This document shows, one piece after another, positions 1-9,517 of a stretch of DNA of 64,000 nt. Made by a program: the position numbers and the translations under genes. The stretch is from Apilactobacillus kunkeei (GTDB taxonomy: Bacteria > Bacillota > Bacilli > Lactobacillales > Lactobacillaceae): positions 41,684-105,683 of the forward strand of contig NZ_VBSE01000038.1 of the NCBI RefSeq assembly GCF_005930975.1. Reading direction: 5' to 3'. Position 1 is the stretch's first letter; every line of letters starts with the position of its first letter. The notes beneath the pieces are model-generated. The model was not told the DNA's origin. It did not search any database and saw only the letters and a program-made list of their open reading frames with translations.

Positions 1-272
1 CTAGTAAATGCATTAGACCCTGCTCCATATTTAGAGAAAACATCCATGGCATCATGATCCTCTTTATCGAACATCTTATGTTCTAGAAAATGAGCAATCC
101 CTGCTGGATAAATTTTACCATCAATATTGGTATCAATAGATCCATATCGCACAGAAAATGTGGCATATGTTTTTTGGTAACCCTTTTTAGGAACAACTAC
201 TACTGACAATCCATTGTCCATCTTATCTATATATACTTTTTCGTTAAAATTTACGTACTCTTTAATTTGCAT
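1..272 (-). CDS. ymfH: M16 family zinc peptidase YmfH-like (N-terminal part only)
   Basis: Only the first ~90 residues are inside the window; the gene continues past base 1. The translation contains HFLEH at about residue 64, the inverted HxxEH zinc site of M16 peptidases, so this is the catalytically competent partner of the next gene, which lacks the site. ATG at 272 lies 8 nt after GGAGG (281-285); ATG at 275 is an alternative. The start overlaps the 3' end of the upstream gene (262), so translation is probably coupled. The ymfF-ymfH pairing is common in Firmicutes; the substrate is unknown. Confidence 0.85.
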   Translation of the reverse strand, partial: MQIKEYVNFNEKVYIDKMDNGLSVVVVPKKGYQKTYATFSVRYGSIDTNIDGKIYPAGIAHFLEHKMFDKEDHDAMDVFSKYGAGSNAFT

Positions 273-1539
273 CATCAATCCTCCCATCCAAGAAGAAAAT
301 TGAATTTAATTTTACCTTTTTTGCAACATTAGCAATTTGATCAATTGTCACTTCATTAACACGTTGCTTCCACTCATCAAAAGACAATACACGATTCAAT
401 AATCCATTAACGAATTGTTGTTCCATATTCTGACGAGGACTATCTAAAATAGATTTTTTAGCATTAATCATTTCTGCTTTGATACTGTTTAAAACGTTAA
501 TATCAATATTTCCATTCGCAATATCATCAAGTTGTTCTTTAACAATAGATAAAACTTTGTCCTTATTACTGTAATTAATACCTGTACTTACCATCACAAA
601 ACCATTGATTGAGTTATATGAACTGCTTGCACTGTATGCTAAACTGTTCTTTTCCCTAACGTTTTTAAATAGCTTAGATTGTGGTGTCCCACCAAAGACA
701 GCGTTGAACAATATCGCTGCCATTGATTCTTTATTATTGTAAAAAATGGGCAAACGGTATCCTAAATTCAAGCAACTTTGTGACGATTGAATTTTTTTAT
801 CAACCATTTCAATATCGGTATTCATACTAAATGAAGTTAATGGTTCCAATTCATATTCATTACTGCGGTCTGACAAGTTAAACTGATCAAATAGGTTATA
901 AATCTTATCTTCATCAACATCACCGATAACAGAAATTTTTATATTATCGTTTTTTATGACAGATGAATAGTATTCATACTCATTTTGAACGTCAATTAAA
1001 TCATAATCATTTGGTGTTCCAAATATAAAAGAACCACGGTTTAGGTAGTCCTTGTAAAATAATTTTTTCAATTGAATTGAAGCATAGTATTGCTTGTCAT
1101 CTGCAACTGATTCAACATATTTTTTCATATTGTTTCTTTGTAAGGCAAATGTGTCCTTATCAAATTGACCATCAAAAACCAATGGCTTGAATACTACGCT
1201 ATAAATAAAACTAACAGCCCGTTGTAATAAATCATCTTTTGCATCCACAAACTTTGGGTTTGGAATGCTCAAATTAATTCTTAGAACAGACAAATTACCA
1301 TATCTCAAAACGTTGGTTCCAAAACTGGCTCCATACATTGATGATAAGTATCTTGCTAATTTGGATTGCGTTGGATAATCTTGATTACTAATTTCCATCA
1401 ATTCTGCAAGTACTGCTCGTTTAGCAAAATTTTCAGGAATAGCATTGCTAACTAGATCAAAACTAAATGAAATTGTTTTGAATTTATCTTCTGGAATAAC
1501 ATTTAAGTCTACTCCATTAGCTAATTTCTTATGCAACAA
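262..1539 (-). CDS. ymfF: M16 family peptidase-like protein YmfF (no zinc site)
   Basis: This 425-residue protein has the two-lobed M16 layout but no HxxEH: the equivalent N-terminal helix around residue 45 reads AVLAELMEI. It is therefore probably a non-catalytic or structural partner of the HxxEH-bearing protein encoded just downstream, as in mitochondrial processing peptidase-type pairs. The start is TTG (1539, or the next codon TTG 1536) behind a GAGGTGG ribosome site. Family assignment rests on overall pattern and neighbour; function is inferred. Confidence 0.8.
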   Translation of the reverse strand: MLHKKLANGVDLNVIPEDKFKTISFSFDLVSNAIPENFAKRAVLAELMEISNQDYPTQSKLARYLSSMYGASFGTNVLRYGNLSVLRINLSIPNPKFVDAKDDLLQRAVSFIYSVVFKPLVFDGQFDKDTFALQRNNMKKYVESVADDKQYYASIQLKKLFYKDYLNRGSFIFGTPNDYDLIDVQNEYEYYSSVIKNDNIKISVIGDVDEDKIYNLFDQFNLSDRSNEYELEPLTSFSMNTDIEMVDKKIQSSQSCLNLGYRLPIFYNNKESMAAILFNAVFGGTPQSKLFKNVREKNSLAYSASSSYNSINGFVMVSTGINYSNKDKVLSIVKEQLDDIANGNIDINVLNSIKAEMINAKKSILDSPRQNMEQQFVNGLLNRVLSFDEWKQRVNEVTIDQIANVAKKVKLNSIFFLDGRIDDAN

Positions 1540-1556
1540 AATCCCACCTCTAGTTC

Positions 1557-2420
1557 CTATTTCATATTATCTTTTAATTTCATTAATGGTGTGTTGTAGT
1601 TCTTACCAAACCACTTTTCACAAATCTTCTTTAGTTCACCATTCTTTGCCAACTTTTTAAATGCAGCATTAATCTTAGCTTGCATTGTCTTATCACCTTT
1701 TCGAATACCTACACCAAATTGCTCTTGCGGAAATTTACTTGTAATCACTTTGTATAAATTAGGATTAGGTTGGTGTGCAATGTAGTAGTTTGCATATGTG
1801 CTATCGATTAACAATCCACTAATTCTACCATGATTCAAGTCAATAAATGCATTAGTAAATGAATTATATAAAATTGGGGACTGATTTTTAATATATTGTT
1901 TTAATAATTTTGGTTGGTCATTAATGTCATTTAGACCAGATGAACCACTTTGAGCACCTAAATACTTGCCCTTCATATCACTAAATTTATTAATATGAGA
2001 CGATTTCAAAGTAACTAATTCTTGATCATTTGACAAGTATGGATTACTAAAGTTAACAACAGCTTGACGTTCAGGGGTAACTGAGAAACCATTCCAAATT
2101 AAATCAATGGTGGTGTTTCTTAATTCAGTTACATTCATTGACCAATCAATTGGTTGAAATACTGGCTTAATACCGTATTGTTTAAACACAGCATTGGCTA
2201 AATCAACATCAAAACCCGTAATTTTGCCACTCTTGTTTTCAAACCCCATCGGAACGAAGGTTACATCCAGACCAATGGTAACTTGTTTGTTCTTCTTAAT
2301 TCGACTCCATGTATCTTGATGATCTGCTTTTTGTGTAACGGATTCACAACCAGATAACATGATAACGGCAATCAAACAAGCACTGATGAGTCCAACCATT
2401 TTTAAAATTTTGGTCTTCAT
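1557..2420 (-). CDS. Amino acid ABC transporter substrate-binding lipoprotein
   Basis: A 287-residue extracellular solute-binding protein of the SBP_bac_3 type. A signal peptide with lipobox LSGC (Cys ~25) predicts lipid anchoring. The mature part shows motifs of polar amino acid binders, such as IGLDVTFVPMGFEN, GFDVDLANAVF and WNGFSVTPER. It is last in a three-gene unit with ATPase and permease genes 3-12 nt apart and a T-box upstream, so the ligand should be the amino acid sensed by that T-box. Histidine, cystine, arginine or glutamine are all possible. Confidence 0.9.
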   Translation of the reverse strand: MKTKILKMVGLISACLIAVIMLSGCESVTQKADHQDTWSRIKKNKQVTIGLDVTFVPMGFENKSGKITGFDVDLANAVFKQYGIKPVFQPIDWSMNVTELRNTTIDLIWNGFSVTPERQAVVNFSNPYLSNDQELVTLKSSHINKFSDMKGKYLGAQSGSSGLNDINDQPKLLKQYIKNQSPILYNSFTNAFIDLNHGRISGLLIDSTYANYYIAHQPNPNLYKVITSKFPQEQFGVGIRKGDKTMQAKINAAFKKLAKNGELKKICEKWFGKNYNTPLMKLKDNMK

Positions 2421-2423
2421 AAA

Positions 2424-3062
2424 CTAACCCTCCTCTTTAAAAGGTTTAACTTCCTTTACTTTGTCAGCAACTTGGTTCGCAAATGCGATATCGTGAGTAA
2501 CCACAAGCTGTGTAATATTTTGTTTCTTTAAATCTAAAATAATCTTTCCAACCTCTTCACTAAGCTTAGGATCTAAAGCAGATGTTGGTTCATCGTAGCA
2601 AATAATCTTGGGGTGCATCGCAAGAGTTCTAACAATTGCAACACGTTGTTTTTGTCCACCAGATAATTGGTATGGATAAAGTGATTCTTTACCTGTTAAA
2701 TCTAGTTTATCGATTAGTTCTTGTGCTTCTTTTAATGCTTCTTCTTTTGACTTCTTTAAAACTAATTGTGGTGCCAAAATGATATTTTCAATTACCGTCA
2801 AGTTTGGAAATAAACCAAAGTCTTGGAATACTACACCGATAACTGATTTTGAATCATCAGTTGGATCAATTTCTTCACCATCCAAGAAAAACTTTCCTGA
2901 GTCAACTTTCTCCAAACCAGTTATACATCTTAGTAGTGTTGTCTTACCAGCACCTGAAGGACCAACAATACTTAAAATTTCGTTATCATCAACATCCAGA
3001 TTCATGTCCTTAATGATGGTTTTACCTTGAAAACTTTTATTTAAATTTTTTACTTGAAACAT
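2424..3062 (-). CDS. Amino acid ABC transporter ATP-binding protein (GlnQ/HisP-like)
   Basis: A 212-residue ABC ATPase with Walker A GPSGAGKTT (~34-42), Q-loop VFQDFGLFPN, signature LSGGQKQR (~133) and Walker B IICYDEPTSALD, plus the switch His in VVTHD. It is somewhat shorter than the usual ~240 residues, ending soon after the H-loop. It would energise import by the adjacent permease. It lies 11 nt downstream of the permease gene and 3 nt before the binding-protein gene. Confidence 0.93.
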   Translation of the reverse strand: MFQVKNLNKSFQGKTIIKDMNLDVDDNEILSIVGPSGAGKTTLLRCITGLEKVDSGKFFLDGEEIDPTDDSKSVIGVVFQDFGLFPNLTVIENIILAPQLVLKKSKEEALKEAQELIDKLDLTGKESLYPYQLSGGQKQRVAIVRTLAMHPKIICYDEPTSALDPKLSEEVGKIILDLKKQNITQLVVTHDIAFANQVADKVKEVKPFKEEG

Positions 3063-3073
3063 GTTAATCCCCC

Positions 3074-3712
3074 CTATCTCCAGTAATCAAATCGTTGCTC
3101 GATTTTTCTTAATACAAGTGTTAATACTGCTGTTAGCACCAAGTAGAATACAGCAACTAAAATTAATGGAACTAATGTAACATCACGTGCTGTTGCGATA
3201 TTTCCTGCTTGTAATAAGTCGCCAATACCAATAACGTAAACTAATGATGAATCCTTAACTAGGTTAATTACTTCATTTCCGATTGAAGGTAAAACAATTT
3301 TGAAAACTTGTGGTATAACGATTTTACGAAGAGTTTGCCAGCGAGTTAAACGTAGCATTTTAGCACTTTCAAATTGGTTCTTTGGGATGGATTGAAAACC
3401 ACCTCTAAAGATTTCGGCGAAGTAAGCTGCATAGTTTAAAACAAATGCAATGACAGCTGCTTCGAATCTAGGGAACACAATTCCGATAATTGGTAAACCA
3501 TAAAAGACAAAAATTAATTGTAATAATAACGGTGTTCCACGCATAATCCATACATAAAATTCAAAGATTACTTTGATAATATTTTTTCCGGTTAACGCTA
3601 ATGAAACTAAGATTCCTAATGGGATTGATAAAACGATTGTTAATGCGAAAATCTCTAATGTGGTTACTACCCCAGAAAATAGTGAAGGCAATATTTGTAA
3701 AATATATTGCAT
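3074..3712 (-). CDS. Amino acid ABC transporter permease (HisM/GlnP-like)
   Basis: A 212-residue membrane protein with about five transmembrane helices and the cytoplasmic EAA-type loop of polar amino acid permeases (around 125-160, TLRKIVIPQVFKIVLPSIGN). It is the first gene of the transporter unit and follows the T-box terminator with its own AAAGGAGG site. It forms the channel for the ATPase and binding protein encoded downstream. Confidence 0.92.
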   Translation of the reverse strand: MQYILQILPSLFSGVVTTLEIFALTIVLSIPLGILVSLALTGKNIIKVIFEFYVWIMRGTPLLLQLIFVFYGLPIIGIVFPRFEAAVIAFVLNYAAYFAEIFRGGFQSIPKNQFESAKMLRLTRWQTLRKIVIPQVFKIVLPSIGNEVINLVKDSSLVYVIGIGDLLQAGNIATARDVTLVPLILVAVFYLVLTAVLTLVLRKIEQRFDYWR

Positions 3713-3732
3713 TAATTATTCCTCCTTTGATA

Positions 3733-3985
3733 AAAAAACGTCCTCTTAGCAAAGTGCTAAAAGGACGTTGAAAACGTGGTGCCACCTAATTTCCTATTCT
3801 GCTCGCGCAAAATAGCTCAGTGAGTCAATTGACTCGCAGATAACGGCTGCACCGGTTTATTCCTAATTACGTTCAGAATAACAACTCACAGATGTGAACA
3901 TCTGCTGTAATTACCTAGCTTTCACCGATTACTAGGATCTCTGTGAATTACATACAAATGTATTTCTGTTCAAAGTCTTTAATAA
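3733..3985 (-). promoter_or_regulatory. T-box leader of the amino acid transporter operon
   Basis: Read on the minus strand, the region has a Stem I apical part (CCTAGTAATCGGTGAAAGC), the T-box core GGTGGCACC (complement of 3778-3786) and a strong terminator hairpin with a T run (3733-3769, arms ACGTCCT/AGGACGT). This is a tRNA-sensing attenuator controlling the three transporter genes. The specifier is not clear. The 3' side of Stem I offers CAC (His), TTC (Phe) and ATG (Met); CAC would fit a histidine transporter, but I rate that as tentative. Confidence 0.88.
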
Positions 3986-4028
3986 TTAATAAAATAACTT
4001 AATTTCAATCTTAAGTCAATAACAAAGT

Positions 4029-4832
4029 TTAGTTACGTTTAAATAAATGCTTAAACTTATCCCATGCACTTTCTTTTTTAACATCAATCTTCATTAATGG
4101 AACTGTTTCACCTTCAAGTCTTCTGGCTACATTTCTGTAACCTTGAGCTGTTGGGTTATCAGGGTTCATAACAATTGATTCCCCATTATTTGAAGTACTA
4201 ATAACCTTGTCATCATCTAAAATGATACCTAATAGATCAATGCCTAAATGGGTAGTGATTTCATCAACATCCATATAGTTATCATCTTGCATCAATGATT
4301 TTCTGATACGATTAATGATTAATTTTGGTGTTTCTTGAAGTGGATGCTGTTCTAATAAACCAATTACTCGGTCGGCATCACGTACGGCCGAAATTTCTGG
4401 AGTAGTAACAACAATTGCACCATCAGCACCAGAAACAGCGTTAATGAATCCTTGTTCGATTCCGGCCGGACAATCAATAAAGACATAGTCAAAATCTGGT
4501 TTTAATTCATCAACAATACTCTTTACTTGTTCTTCGTTTAGAGCGGTCTTATCAGTATTTTGGGCTGCAGGTAATAGATATAATAAGTCATCAAAACGCT
4601 TATCTTTCACCATTGCTTGAACTAGTTTTACTCTACCAGTTGCAACATCTACGATATCGTACATAACGCGATTATCTAGACCCATAACAACATCTAGGTT
4701 TCTTAGACCAATATCTAAATCAATCAAACAAACTCTTTTTCCCATCATTGCTAACGCAATTCCAATATTAGCACTTGAAGTTGTCTTTCCAACTCCACCT
4801 TTACCTGATGTAATTACAATGGCTTTTCCCAT
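4029..4832 (-). CDS. minD: Septum site-determining ATPase MinD
   Basis: A 267-residue ParA/MinD ATPase: deviant Walker A GKGGVGKTT (~10-18), Walker B VFIDCPAGIE and a C-terminal basic amphipathic tail (WDKFKHLFKRN) for membrane binding. It recruits MinC to the membrane to block division away from midcell. Start and stop codons of minC and minD share a base (4832). No minE is present, so positioning is presumably by a DivIVA-type system elsewhere. Confidence 0.96.
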   Translation of the reverse strand: MGKAIVITSGKGGVGKTTSSANIGIALAMMGKRVCLIDLDIGLRNLDVVMGLDNRVMYDIVDVATGRVKLVQAMVKDKRFDDLLYLLPAAQNTDKTALNEEQVKSIVDELKPDFDYVFIDCPAGIEQGFINAVSGADGAIVVTTPEISAVRDADRVIGLLEQHPLQETPKLIINRIRKSLMQDDNYMDVDEITTHLGIDLLGIILDDDKVISTSNNGESIVMNPDNPTAQGYRNVARRLEGETVPLMKIDVKKESAWDKFKHLFKRN

Positions 4833-5503
4833 TATTCAATACCTCCAATTCGATTAAAGAACTTTGGATTAATCTCTTTTAGATTCTTTATTTTACCATA
4901 ACTTAGCACGTGTAGGTCGTTCACATATACTACTGTTTTTTCAGAATCCTCTATTGGACGATCTGCTACAATATCGTATTGTTCTCCTACACGAACCTGT
5001 TGTGCTGTGCATAAATTACCGATAATTAACTTACTTTCATCATCGGGAAATCCTGCTTGAACAATTCCTTCGATAACTCCCATATTAAACACATTACCAG
5101 TGGAAATTAACTTTCCACCTTCATGAATTTTACCAAAGAATAAAACGTCACCATCAACGTTTACTTCTTGACCATTTCTAATCACTCTGCTCATCACTTC
5201 AACATTGTTTTGTGCCATGATTTTAGCAGATTCTTCCTTGGTAATAACATTGGATAAAAAGTTATCAATAACTAGATTTTCGTAGTCATTAACTAAATTA
5301 ATGATATCATTTTTATCTTCTTCTGACATCAATCTGTTACCCATTTGAACGTTCAAATGTAATTGATCTTTGCCTTTTTCACTTTCTTTGCCAAGTCCTT
5401 CTAATAGTTGCTTCAAGTCAACTAGAATTTCTCTCACACTAGCAGATTCTTTTAGAATTAACTCATATCCGTCTTTAGTTCCTTTAAGTACTACAGATTG
5501 CAT
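4832..5503 (-). CDS. minC: Septum site-determining protein MinC
   Basis: A 223-residue FtsZ assembly inhibitor. The C-terminal half (~105-205) shows the right-handed beta-helix pattern of MinC (VIRNGQEVNVDGDVLFFG and the following repeats) that binds MinD; the N-terminal domain is more divergent. It follows mreD by 33 nt and overlaps minD by one base, completing the mreBCD-minCD operon. Confidence 0.92.
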   Translation of the reverse strand: MQSVVLKGTKDGYELILKESASVREILVDLKQLLEGLGKESEKGKDQLHLNVQMGNRLMSEEDKNDIINLVNDYENLVIDNFLSNVITKEESAKIMAQNNVEVMSRVIRNGQEVNVDGDVLFFGKIHEGGKLISTGNVFNMGVIEGIVQAGFPDDESKLIIGNLCTAQQVRVGEQYDIVADRPIEDSEKTVVYVNDLHVLSYGKIKNLKEINPKFFNRIGGIE

Positions 5504-5536
5504 TTATAGATACTCCCTCTTATCTCTTTTATTACT

Positions 5537-6064
5537 CTACTCAATTCGATCAAATAATACCCCGATTGGCACGTACAAAATTAAGAATAACACTGAGTTA
5601 AATAATACAGTGGGAATCACTGCATGAATTAAAAAGTACCCAGCTGCCATGTTAGTAGCATTCATTAAACGATTTAATCCATAAGCCAAAACATTAATTA
5701 GTGCAATATTAAACGCAAATGAAAACAATCCTGTCAAAACGTTCATCGGTAAGAATCGATATAGCTTTCTTCCAATAATAATTGCGATTGGAAAGATAAT
5801 TACGTATACACCTAATATCCCAGTGTAGAACAAATCAAACAACAATCCAGCAATGGCTGCCCATATTTCAATGTGTTCGTTCGTTCGATTAATGAAGTAC
5901 ATACCAAAAAATAGCCATGCAAATGTAATGCTTGGGACTAATATATATTTTCCATATAGAAGGTGACTAAAAATTAACGAAATTGATCCATCCAAGAACA
6001 AAGATATGAACAAGCCAATTATGAAAACATATCTAATTGGTTGACGTTCTCTCATCCTAATCAC
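5537..6064 (-). CDS. mreD: Rod shape-determining membrane protein MreD
   Basis: A 175-residue hydrophobic protein with about five transmembrane helices, placed directly after mreC (2 nt gap) as in other rod-shaped Firmicutes. It belongs to the elongasome that links MreB filaments to cell wall synthesis. Identification rests on size, hydropathy and operon position more than on motifs. Confidence 0.88.
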   Translation of the reverse strand: MIRMRERQPIRYVFIIGLFISLFLDGSISLIFSHLLYGKYILVPSITFAWLFFGMYFINRTNEHIEIWAAIAGLLFDLFYTGILGVYVIIFPIAIIIGRKLYRFLPMNVLTGLFSFAFNIALINVLAYGLNRLMNATNMAAGYFLIHAVIPTVLFNSVLFLILYVPIGVLFDRIE

Positions 6065-6066
6065 CC

Positions 6067-6918
6067 CTATGATGTTTTATCTACAACTGTAACAACTTCA
6101 AGATCATTCATGTTTGCTGGAGTTTGAATGTACAACTTAGTAGCAGTCCCATAATCATCAGTTGTTACCTTTGCAACTTTACCTACGTAAATGCCCTTTG
6201 GTGTAATCCCACCAAGACCATTTGTAGATACTTTATCATTTACCTTAATTTTAACTTTGGTATTTAAATGACCAACAATTAATTGACCTGTCTTTCTATC
6301 ATAACCGTTGATAATTCCGTTAACCGTTTCACCTTTTGAATTAGTAGCTTCAACCGGAAACTTGTTGTCAGAATCAACAGTATTAGAAACTAATTCTACT
6401 TTACTATTACTGTTATTAACTTCAATAACACGGCCAATTAATCCTTTAGCACCAAGAACAGACATGTTCTTTTTAACCCCAGCAGATGAACCTTTGTTGA
6501 TAACAAATTGGTCATTCCATGCTGATGGTGTTCTAACTAAAGCTTCAGCAACAATTGGATTATAATCAGCTAAACCACTTTTAATTTTAAGTTCACGTTT
6601 TAGTTGATCATTTTCATTTTGAATAGCTTGGTCTCTAACCTTAGTTGATGTAATTGTTTCTACTTGTGCTTTTAACTTTTGATTTTCTTTGTATGTGTTA
6701 ATTAAATTATTTACAGTTTCACCGGCATGTCTAACTGAATTTGCTGGAACAGCAACAGTCCAACTAGCAATTCCAACCACATCATTTCCAAATCGTTGGA
6801 TAAACGGTGGCATTGATTTGTTATTTCTGGTTGAAACAGAAACGGAAATAAAACCTAAACAAATAATAAAAATCAAAATGGCAGTTAACCACTTTCGATT
6901 GGAGAAAAACTTACGCAT
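6067..6918 (-). CDS. mreC: Rod shape-determining protein MreC
   Basis: A 283-residue bitopic protein: one N-terminal transmembrane helix (~10-30), a coiled coil (~75-115), then the two beta-barrel domains of MreC, with the typical VLGAKGLIGRV and GLGGITPKGIYVG segments. It acts outside the membrane as scaffold for the elongation machinery. It lies between mreB and mreD; a stable hairpin separates it from mreB. Confidence 0.95.
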   Translation of the reverse strand: MRKFFSNRKWLTAILIFIICLGFISVSVSTRNNKSMPPFIQRFGNDVVGIASWTVAVPANSVRHAGETVNNLINTYKENQKLKAQVETITSTKVRDQAIQNENDQLKRELKIKSGLADYNPIVAEALVRTPSAWNDQFVINKGSSAGVKKNMSVLGAKGLIGRVIEVNNSNSKVELVSNTVDSDNKFPVEATNSKGETVNGIINGYDRKTGQLIVGHLNTKVKIKVNDKVSTNGLGGITPKGIYVGKVAKVTTDDYGTATKLYIQTPANMNDLEVVTVVDKTS

Positions 6919-6938
6919 TTTTCAATCCTCCGAACTAG

Positions 6939-6973
6939 TAAATAAGCGGGAAGATAACCTCCCCGCTTATTTA
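6939..6973 (-). terminator. Intra-operon hairpin between mreB and mreC
   Basis: A perfect 12-bp stem (TAAATAAGCGGG with its complement) around an 11-nt loop. The T tract is poor on the minus strand, so it may act as a partial terminator or an mRNA processing/stability element rather than a full stop. Confidence 0.55.
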
Positions 6974-6975
6974 AT

Positions 6976-7980
6976 CTATTTTCTCTTCATAATATCAATG
7001 CTCTTTAATGATTCACCAGTTCCGATTGCAACACAATCTAGCGGGTTCTTAGCGATTGAAACTGGAACCTTAGTAGCTTCTGAAATAACTTGTGGTAAGT
7101 TCTTCAATAAAGCACCACCACCAGTTAAGACAATACCATGATCGATAACATCGGCAGAGATTTCTGGAGATGTTTCTTCAAGGGTTTCCTTAACAGTTCC
7201 AATGATTTCTTGAATTGGTTCTGAAATAGCGTTTGCTACATCTTCAGCAGTAATTTCCACACTCTTTGGTAAACCAGTTAGTAGGTATCTACCACGAATA
7301 GTAACGTTTTCGATATCTTTAGCACCTTCGATTGAAGCTGAACCGATATCCCATTTTAGCTTTTCAGCAGTTCTTTCACCGATTAATAAGTTGTACTTCT
7401 TTCTGATGTATGCGGCAATTGCGTCGTTTAAACGGTCACCAGCAACACGAAGTGATCTACTTGATACGATACCACCCAATGAGATAGTGGCAACATCTGT
7501 AGTACCACCACCAATATCAACAACCATGCTACCAGTTGGGTCCATAATAGGTAGACCAGCACCAATGGCAGCTGCAAAAGGTTCTTCAATTACGTAAGCA
7601 TCCTTTGCACCAGCAACACGAGTTGCATCAATTACGGCTCTCTTTTCAACAGCAGTAATACCACTTGGTACACAGACCATAACGTAAGGCTTACCTGAAG
7701 CATGACCTACAGTCTTGTTAATGTAGTATTTTAGCATTGTAACAGTAGTTTCGTAGTCAGCAATTACCCCATCTTTCATAGGTCTAATTGCAGAAATACT
7801 AGCAGGAGTACGACCAATCATATCTCTTGCTTCTTGTCCAACTGCAACGATTTCTCCAGTTTTTGTATTCTTAGCAACAACTGAAGGTTCTCTTAACACA
7901 ATTTCTTTACCATCAACGTAAACAATTGTGTTGGCAGTTCCTAAATCAATTCCAATATTTTTAGTTCCAAATCCAAACAC
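6976..7980 (-). CDS. mreB: Actin-like cell shape protein MreB
   Basis: A 334-residue actin-fold ATPase: phosphate-1 motif [10 protein letters not shown] near the N terminus, phosphate-2 [13 protein letters not shown] (~160) and adenosine motif [11 protein letters not shown] (~285). It forms membrane-associated filaments that direct lateral wall synthesis. It is first in the mreBCD-minCD operon. A paralogue (Mbl) is encoded at 30903-31898. Confidence 0.96.
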   Translation of the reverse strand: MFGFGTKNIGIDLGTANTIVYVDGKEIVLREPSVVAKNTKTGEIVAVGQEARDMIGRTPASISAIRPMKDGVIADYETTVTMLKYYINKTVGHASGKPYVMVCVPSGITAVEKRAVIDATRVAGAKDAYVIEEPFAAAIGAGLPIMDPTGSMVVDIGGGTTDVATISLGGIVSSRSLRVAGDRLNDAIAAYIRKKYNLLIGERTAEKLKWDIGSASIEGAKDIENVTIRGRYLLTGLPKSVEITAEDVANAISEPIQEIIGTVKETLEETSPEISADVIDHGIVLTGGGALLKNLPQVISEATKVPVSIAKNPLDCVAIGTGESLKSIDIMKRK

Positions 7981-8050
7981 AGTTTTTCATCCCTTCATAA
8001 TTACATTTGGCTGGCTATTTTTAATTTCACCTTTTATTGCATACTTTCAC

Positions 8051-8056
8051 AGTATA
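8051..8056 (-). promoter_or_regulatory. Candidate -10 element for the mre-min operon
   Basis: On the minus strand the spacer upstream of mreB contains an extended -10, TGGTATACT, about 70 nt before the start codon. No convincing -35 is visible, which is tolerable for extended -10 promoters. The rest of this 166-nt gap is AT-rich and shows no gene. Confidence 0.45.
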
Positions 8057-8146
8057 CCATAGTTATTTTTTAATTTTTAATAACACTCTCTAGTGTATAC
8101 GATTTTGCAACATTTATCATTAAAGAATTTAAAATTTAACAATTTT

Positions 8147-9466
8147 TTATTCTAATTTGAATAATTTACGCACATCTGAGATGAAATATAGTGATCCTGT
8201 GATTAAAATCATGTCGTCTTCAGACATTTCAGCTGCAGTTTGTGCAATTGCTTGTTTCCAATTATCAATAACAGACACTGGATTTTTAGACCGGATTTGA
8301 CCATTTATCTCGTCTACATCCACACTTTGTCTAGAACCATAAGCTTCAAACTTAGTTAATACTAAGTGAGCATTCTTAATACTACCTAAAACATTTAACA
8401 TATCCATGTAATTTTTATCGGCTAAAATTCCGATAATGATGTAAATTTCATTTGAAGCAAAGTCTTTAGTTAATAACTTTTTCATTTCGTTAACAGCATC
8501 AATATTGTGAGCACCGTCTAAGACAACAAGAGGTTGATCATTCACTCTTTCAAAACGACCTGGCCACGTTGTGTTAGCAATTCCCTTAATAATTGATGAA
8601 TTATTAACAATTTCATTTTTTTCTCGTTGATGTAAAACATATGTTTTAATTGCACATGCTGCATTATGTGGTTGATAAAAGCCTAATAAACTGGTCTTAA
8701 TGTTTCGAACCAGGTTATCATCATCTTCATAATCAAATGATTGTTGCCAATTATTATTCATAACTGGTTTAGAAGTATTGAATTGACTTTCATAAGCATA
8801 TAATGGTGAGTCAATCTCAGAAGCCTTATCTTTGAATACTTTCATCGCATCACTATCGACCTTACCAATTACCACCGGACGCTTGGGTTTAATAATTCCT
8901 GCTTTTTGACTAGCAATCTTTGGAATCGTATCCCCTAATAACTTCATGTGATCCATCCCAATTGTTGTAATCACAGAGACTATTGGTTCAAACACATTTG
9001 TTGAATCCAAAATACCACCGATTCCAACTTCAACAATGACAATATCAACTGGATGATTAGCAAAATATAAAAACATCATAGCAGTGATAATTTCAAATTC
9101 CGTTGGGCCACCACCAGGTATCGTTTTATCCATTTCTTCAGCAATTGGTTTAATCTTTTCAACTAGTTCGACCAAATCATCGTCTGAAATGGGTTTGCCA
9201 TCCACACTAATTCGTTCGTTAAACTTAATCAAAAATGGTGATGTGAATGTTCCAACAGTTTTATGGTCTTCCTGGAAAATATTCCTAAGGTAGGCAACAG
9301 TAGAACCCTTTCCATTTGTTCCAGCAATATGAATAGCATTAATAGTATTTTGTGGGTTGCCTAGACGTTTTAAAAGATCTTTAATGATATCTAAACTCGG
9401 ATGCTTTTTAAACTTATACCTACCATGGATAAAGCTAAGTGCTGTTTGATAATCCATCTTTGTCAT
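8147..9466 (-). CDS. folC: Folylpolyglutamate/dihydrofolate synthase
   Basis: A 439-residue Mur-ligase-fold enzyme with P-loop AGTNGKGST (~48-56) and the FolC motifs TSPFL.KFNERI and VVLDGAHNIDA (~312). It adds glutamates to folates in the cytoplasm. Start ATG at 9466 follows AAGGG. It is downstream of valS, a common lactobacillus order, but a terminator-like hairpin lies between the two genes. Confidence 0.95.
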   Translation of the reverse strand: MTKMDYQTALSFIHGRYKFKKHPSLDIIKDLLKRLGNPQNTINAIHIAGTNGKGSTVAYLRNIFQEDHKTVGTFTSPFLIKFNERISVDGKPISDDDLVELVEKIKPIAEEMDKTIPGGGPTEFEIITAMMFLYFANHPVDIVIVEVGIGGILDSTNVFEPIVSVITTIGMDHMKLLGDTIPKIASQKAGIIKPKRPVVIGKVDSDAMKVFKDKASEIDSPLYAYESQFNTSKPVMNNNWQQSFDYEDDDNLVRNIKTSLLGFYQPHNAACAIKTYVLHQREKNEIVNNSSIIKGIANTTWPGRFERVNDQPLVVLDGAHNIDAVNEMKKLLTKDFASNEIYIIIGILADKNYMDMLNVLGSIKNAHLVLTKFEAYGSRQSVDVDEINGQIRSKNPVSVIDNWKQAIAQTAAEMSEDDMILITGSLYFISDVRKLFKLE

Positions 9467-9472
9467 CCCTTC

Positions 9473-9505
9473 AAAAAAAGCCGGGCCAATATCGCCCGAC
9501 TTTTT
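9473..9505 (-). terminator. Terminator-like hairpin between valS and folC
   Basis: On the minus strand, GTCGGGC pairs with GCCCGGC and a run of seven T follows, directly ahead of the folC ribosome site. It should attenuate read-through from valS into folC. Confidence 0.75.
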
Positions 9506-9517
9506 AATTAATCTAAA

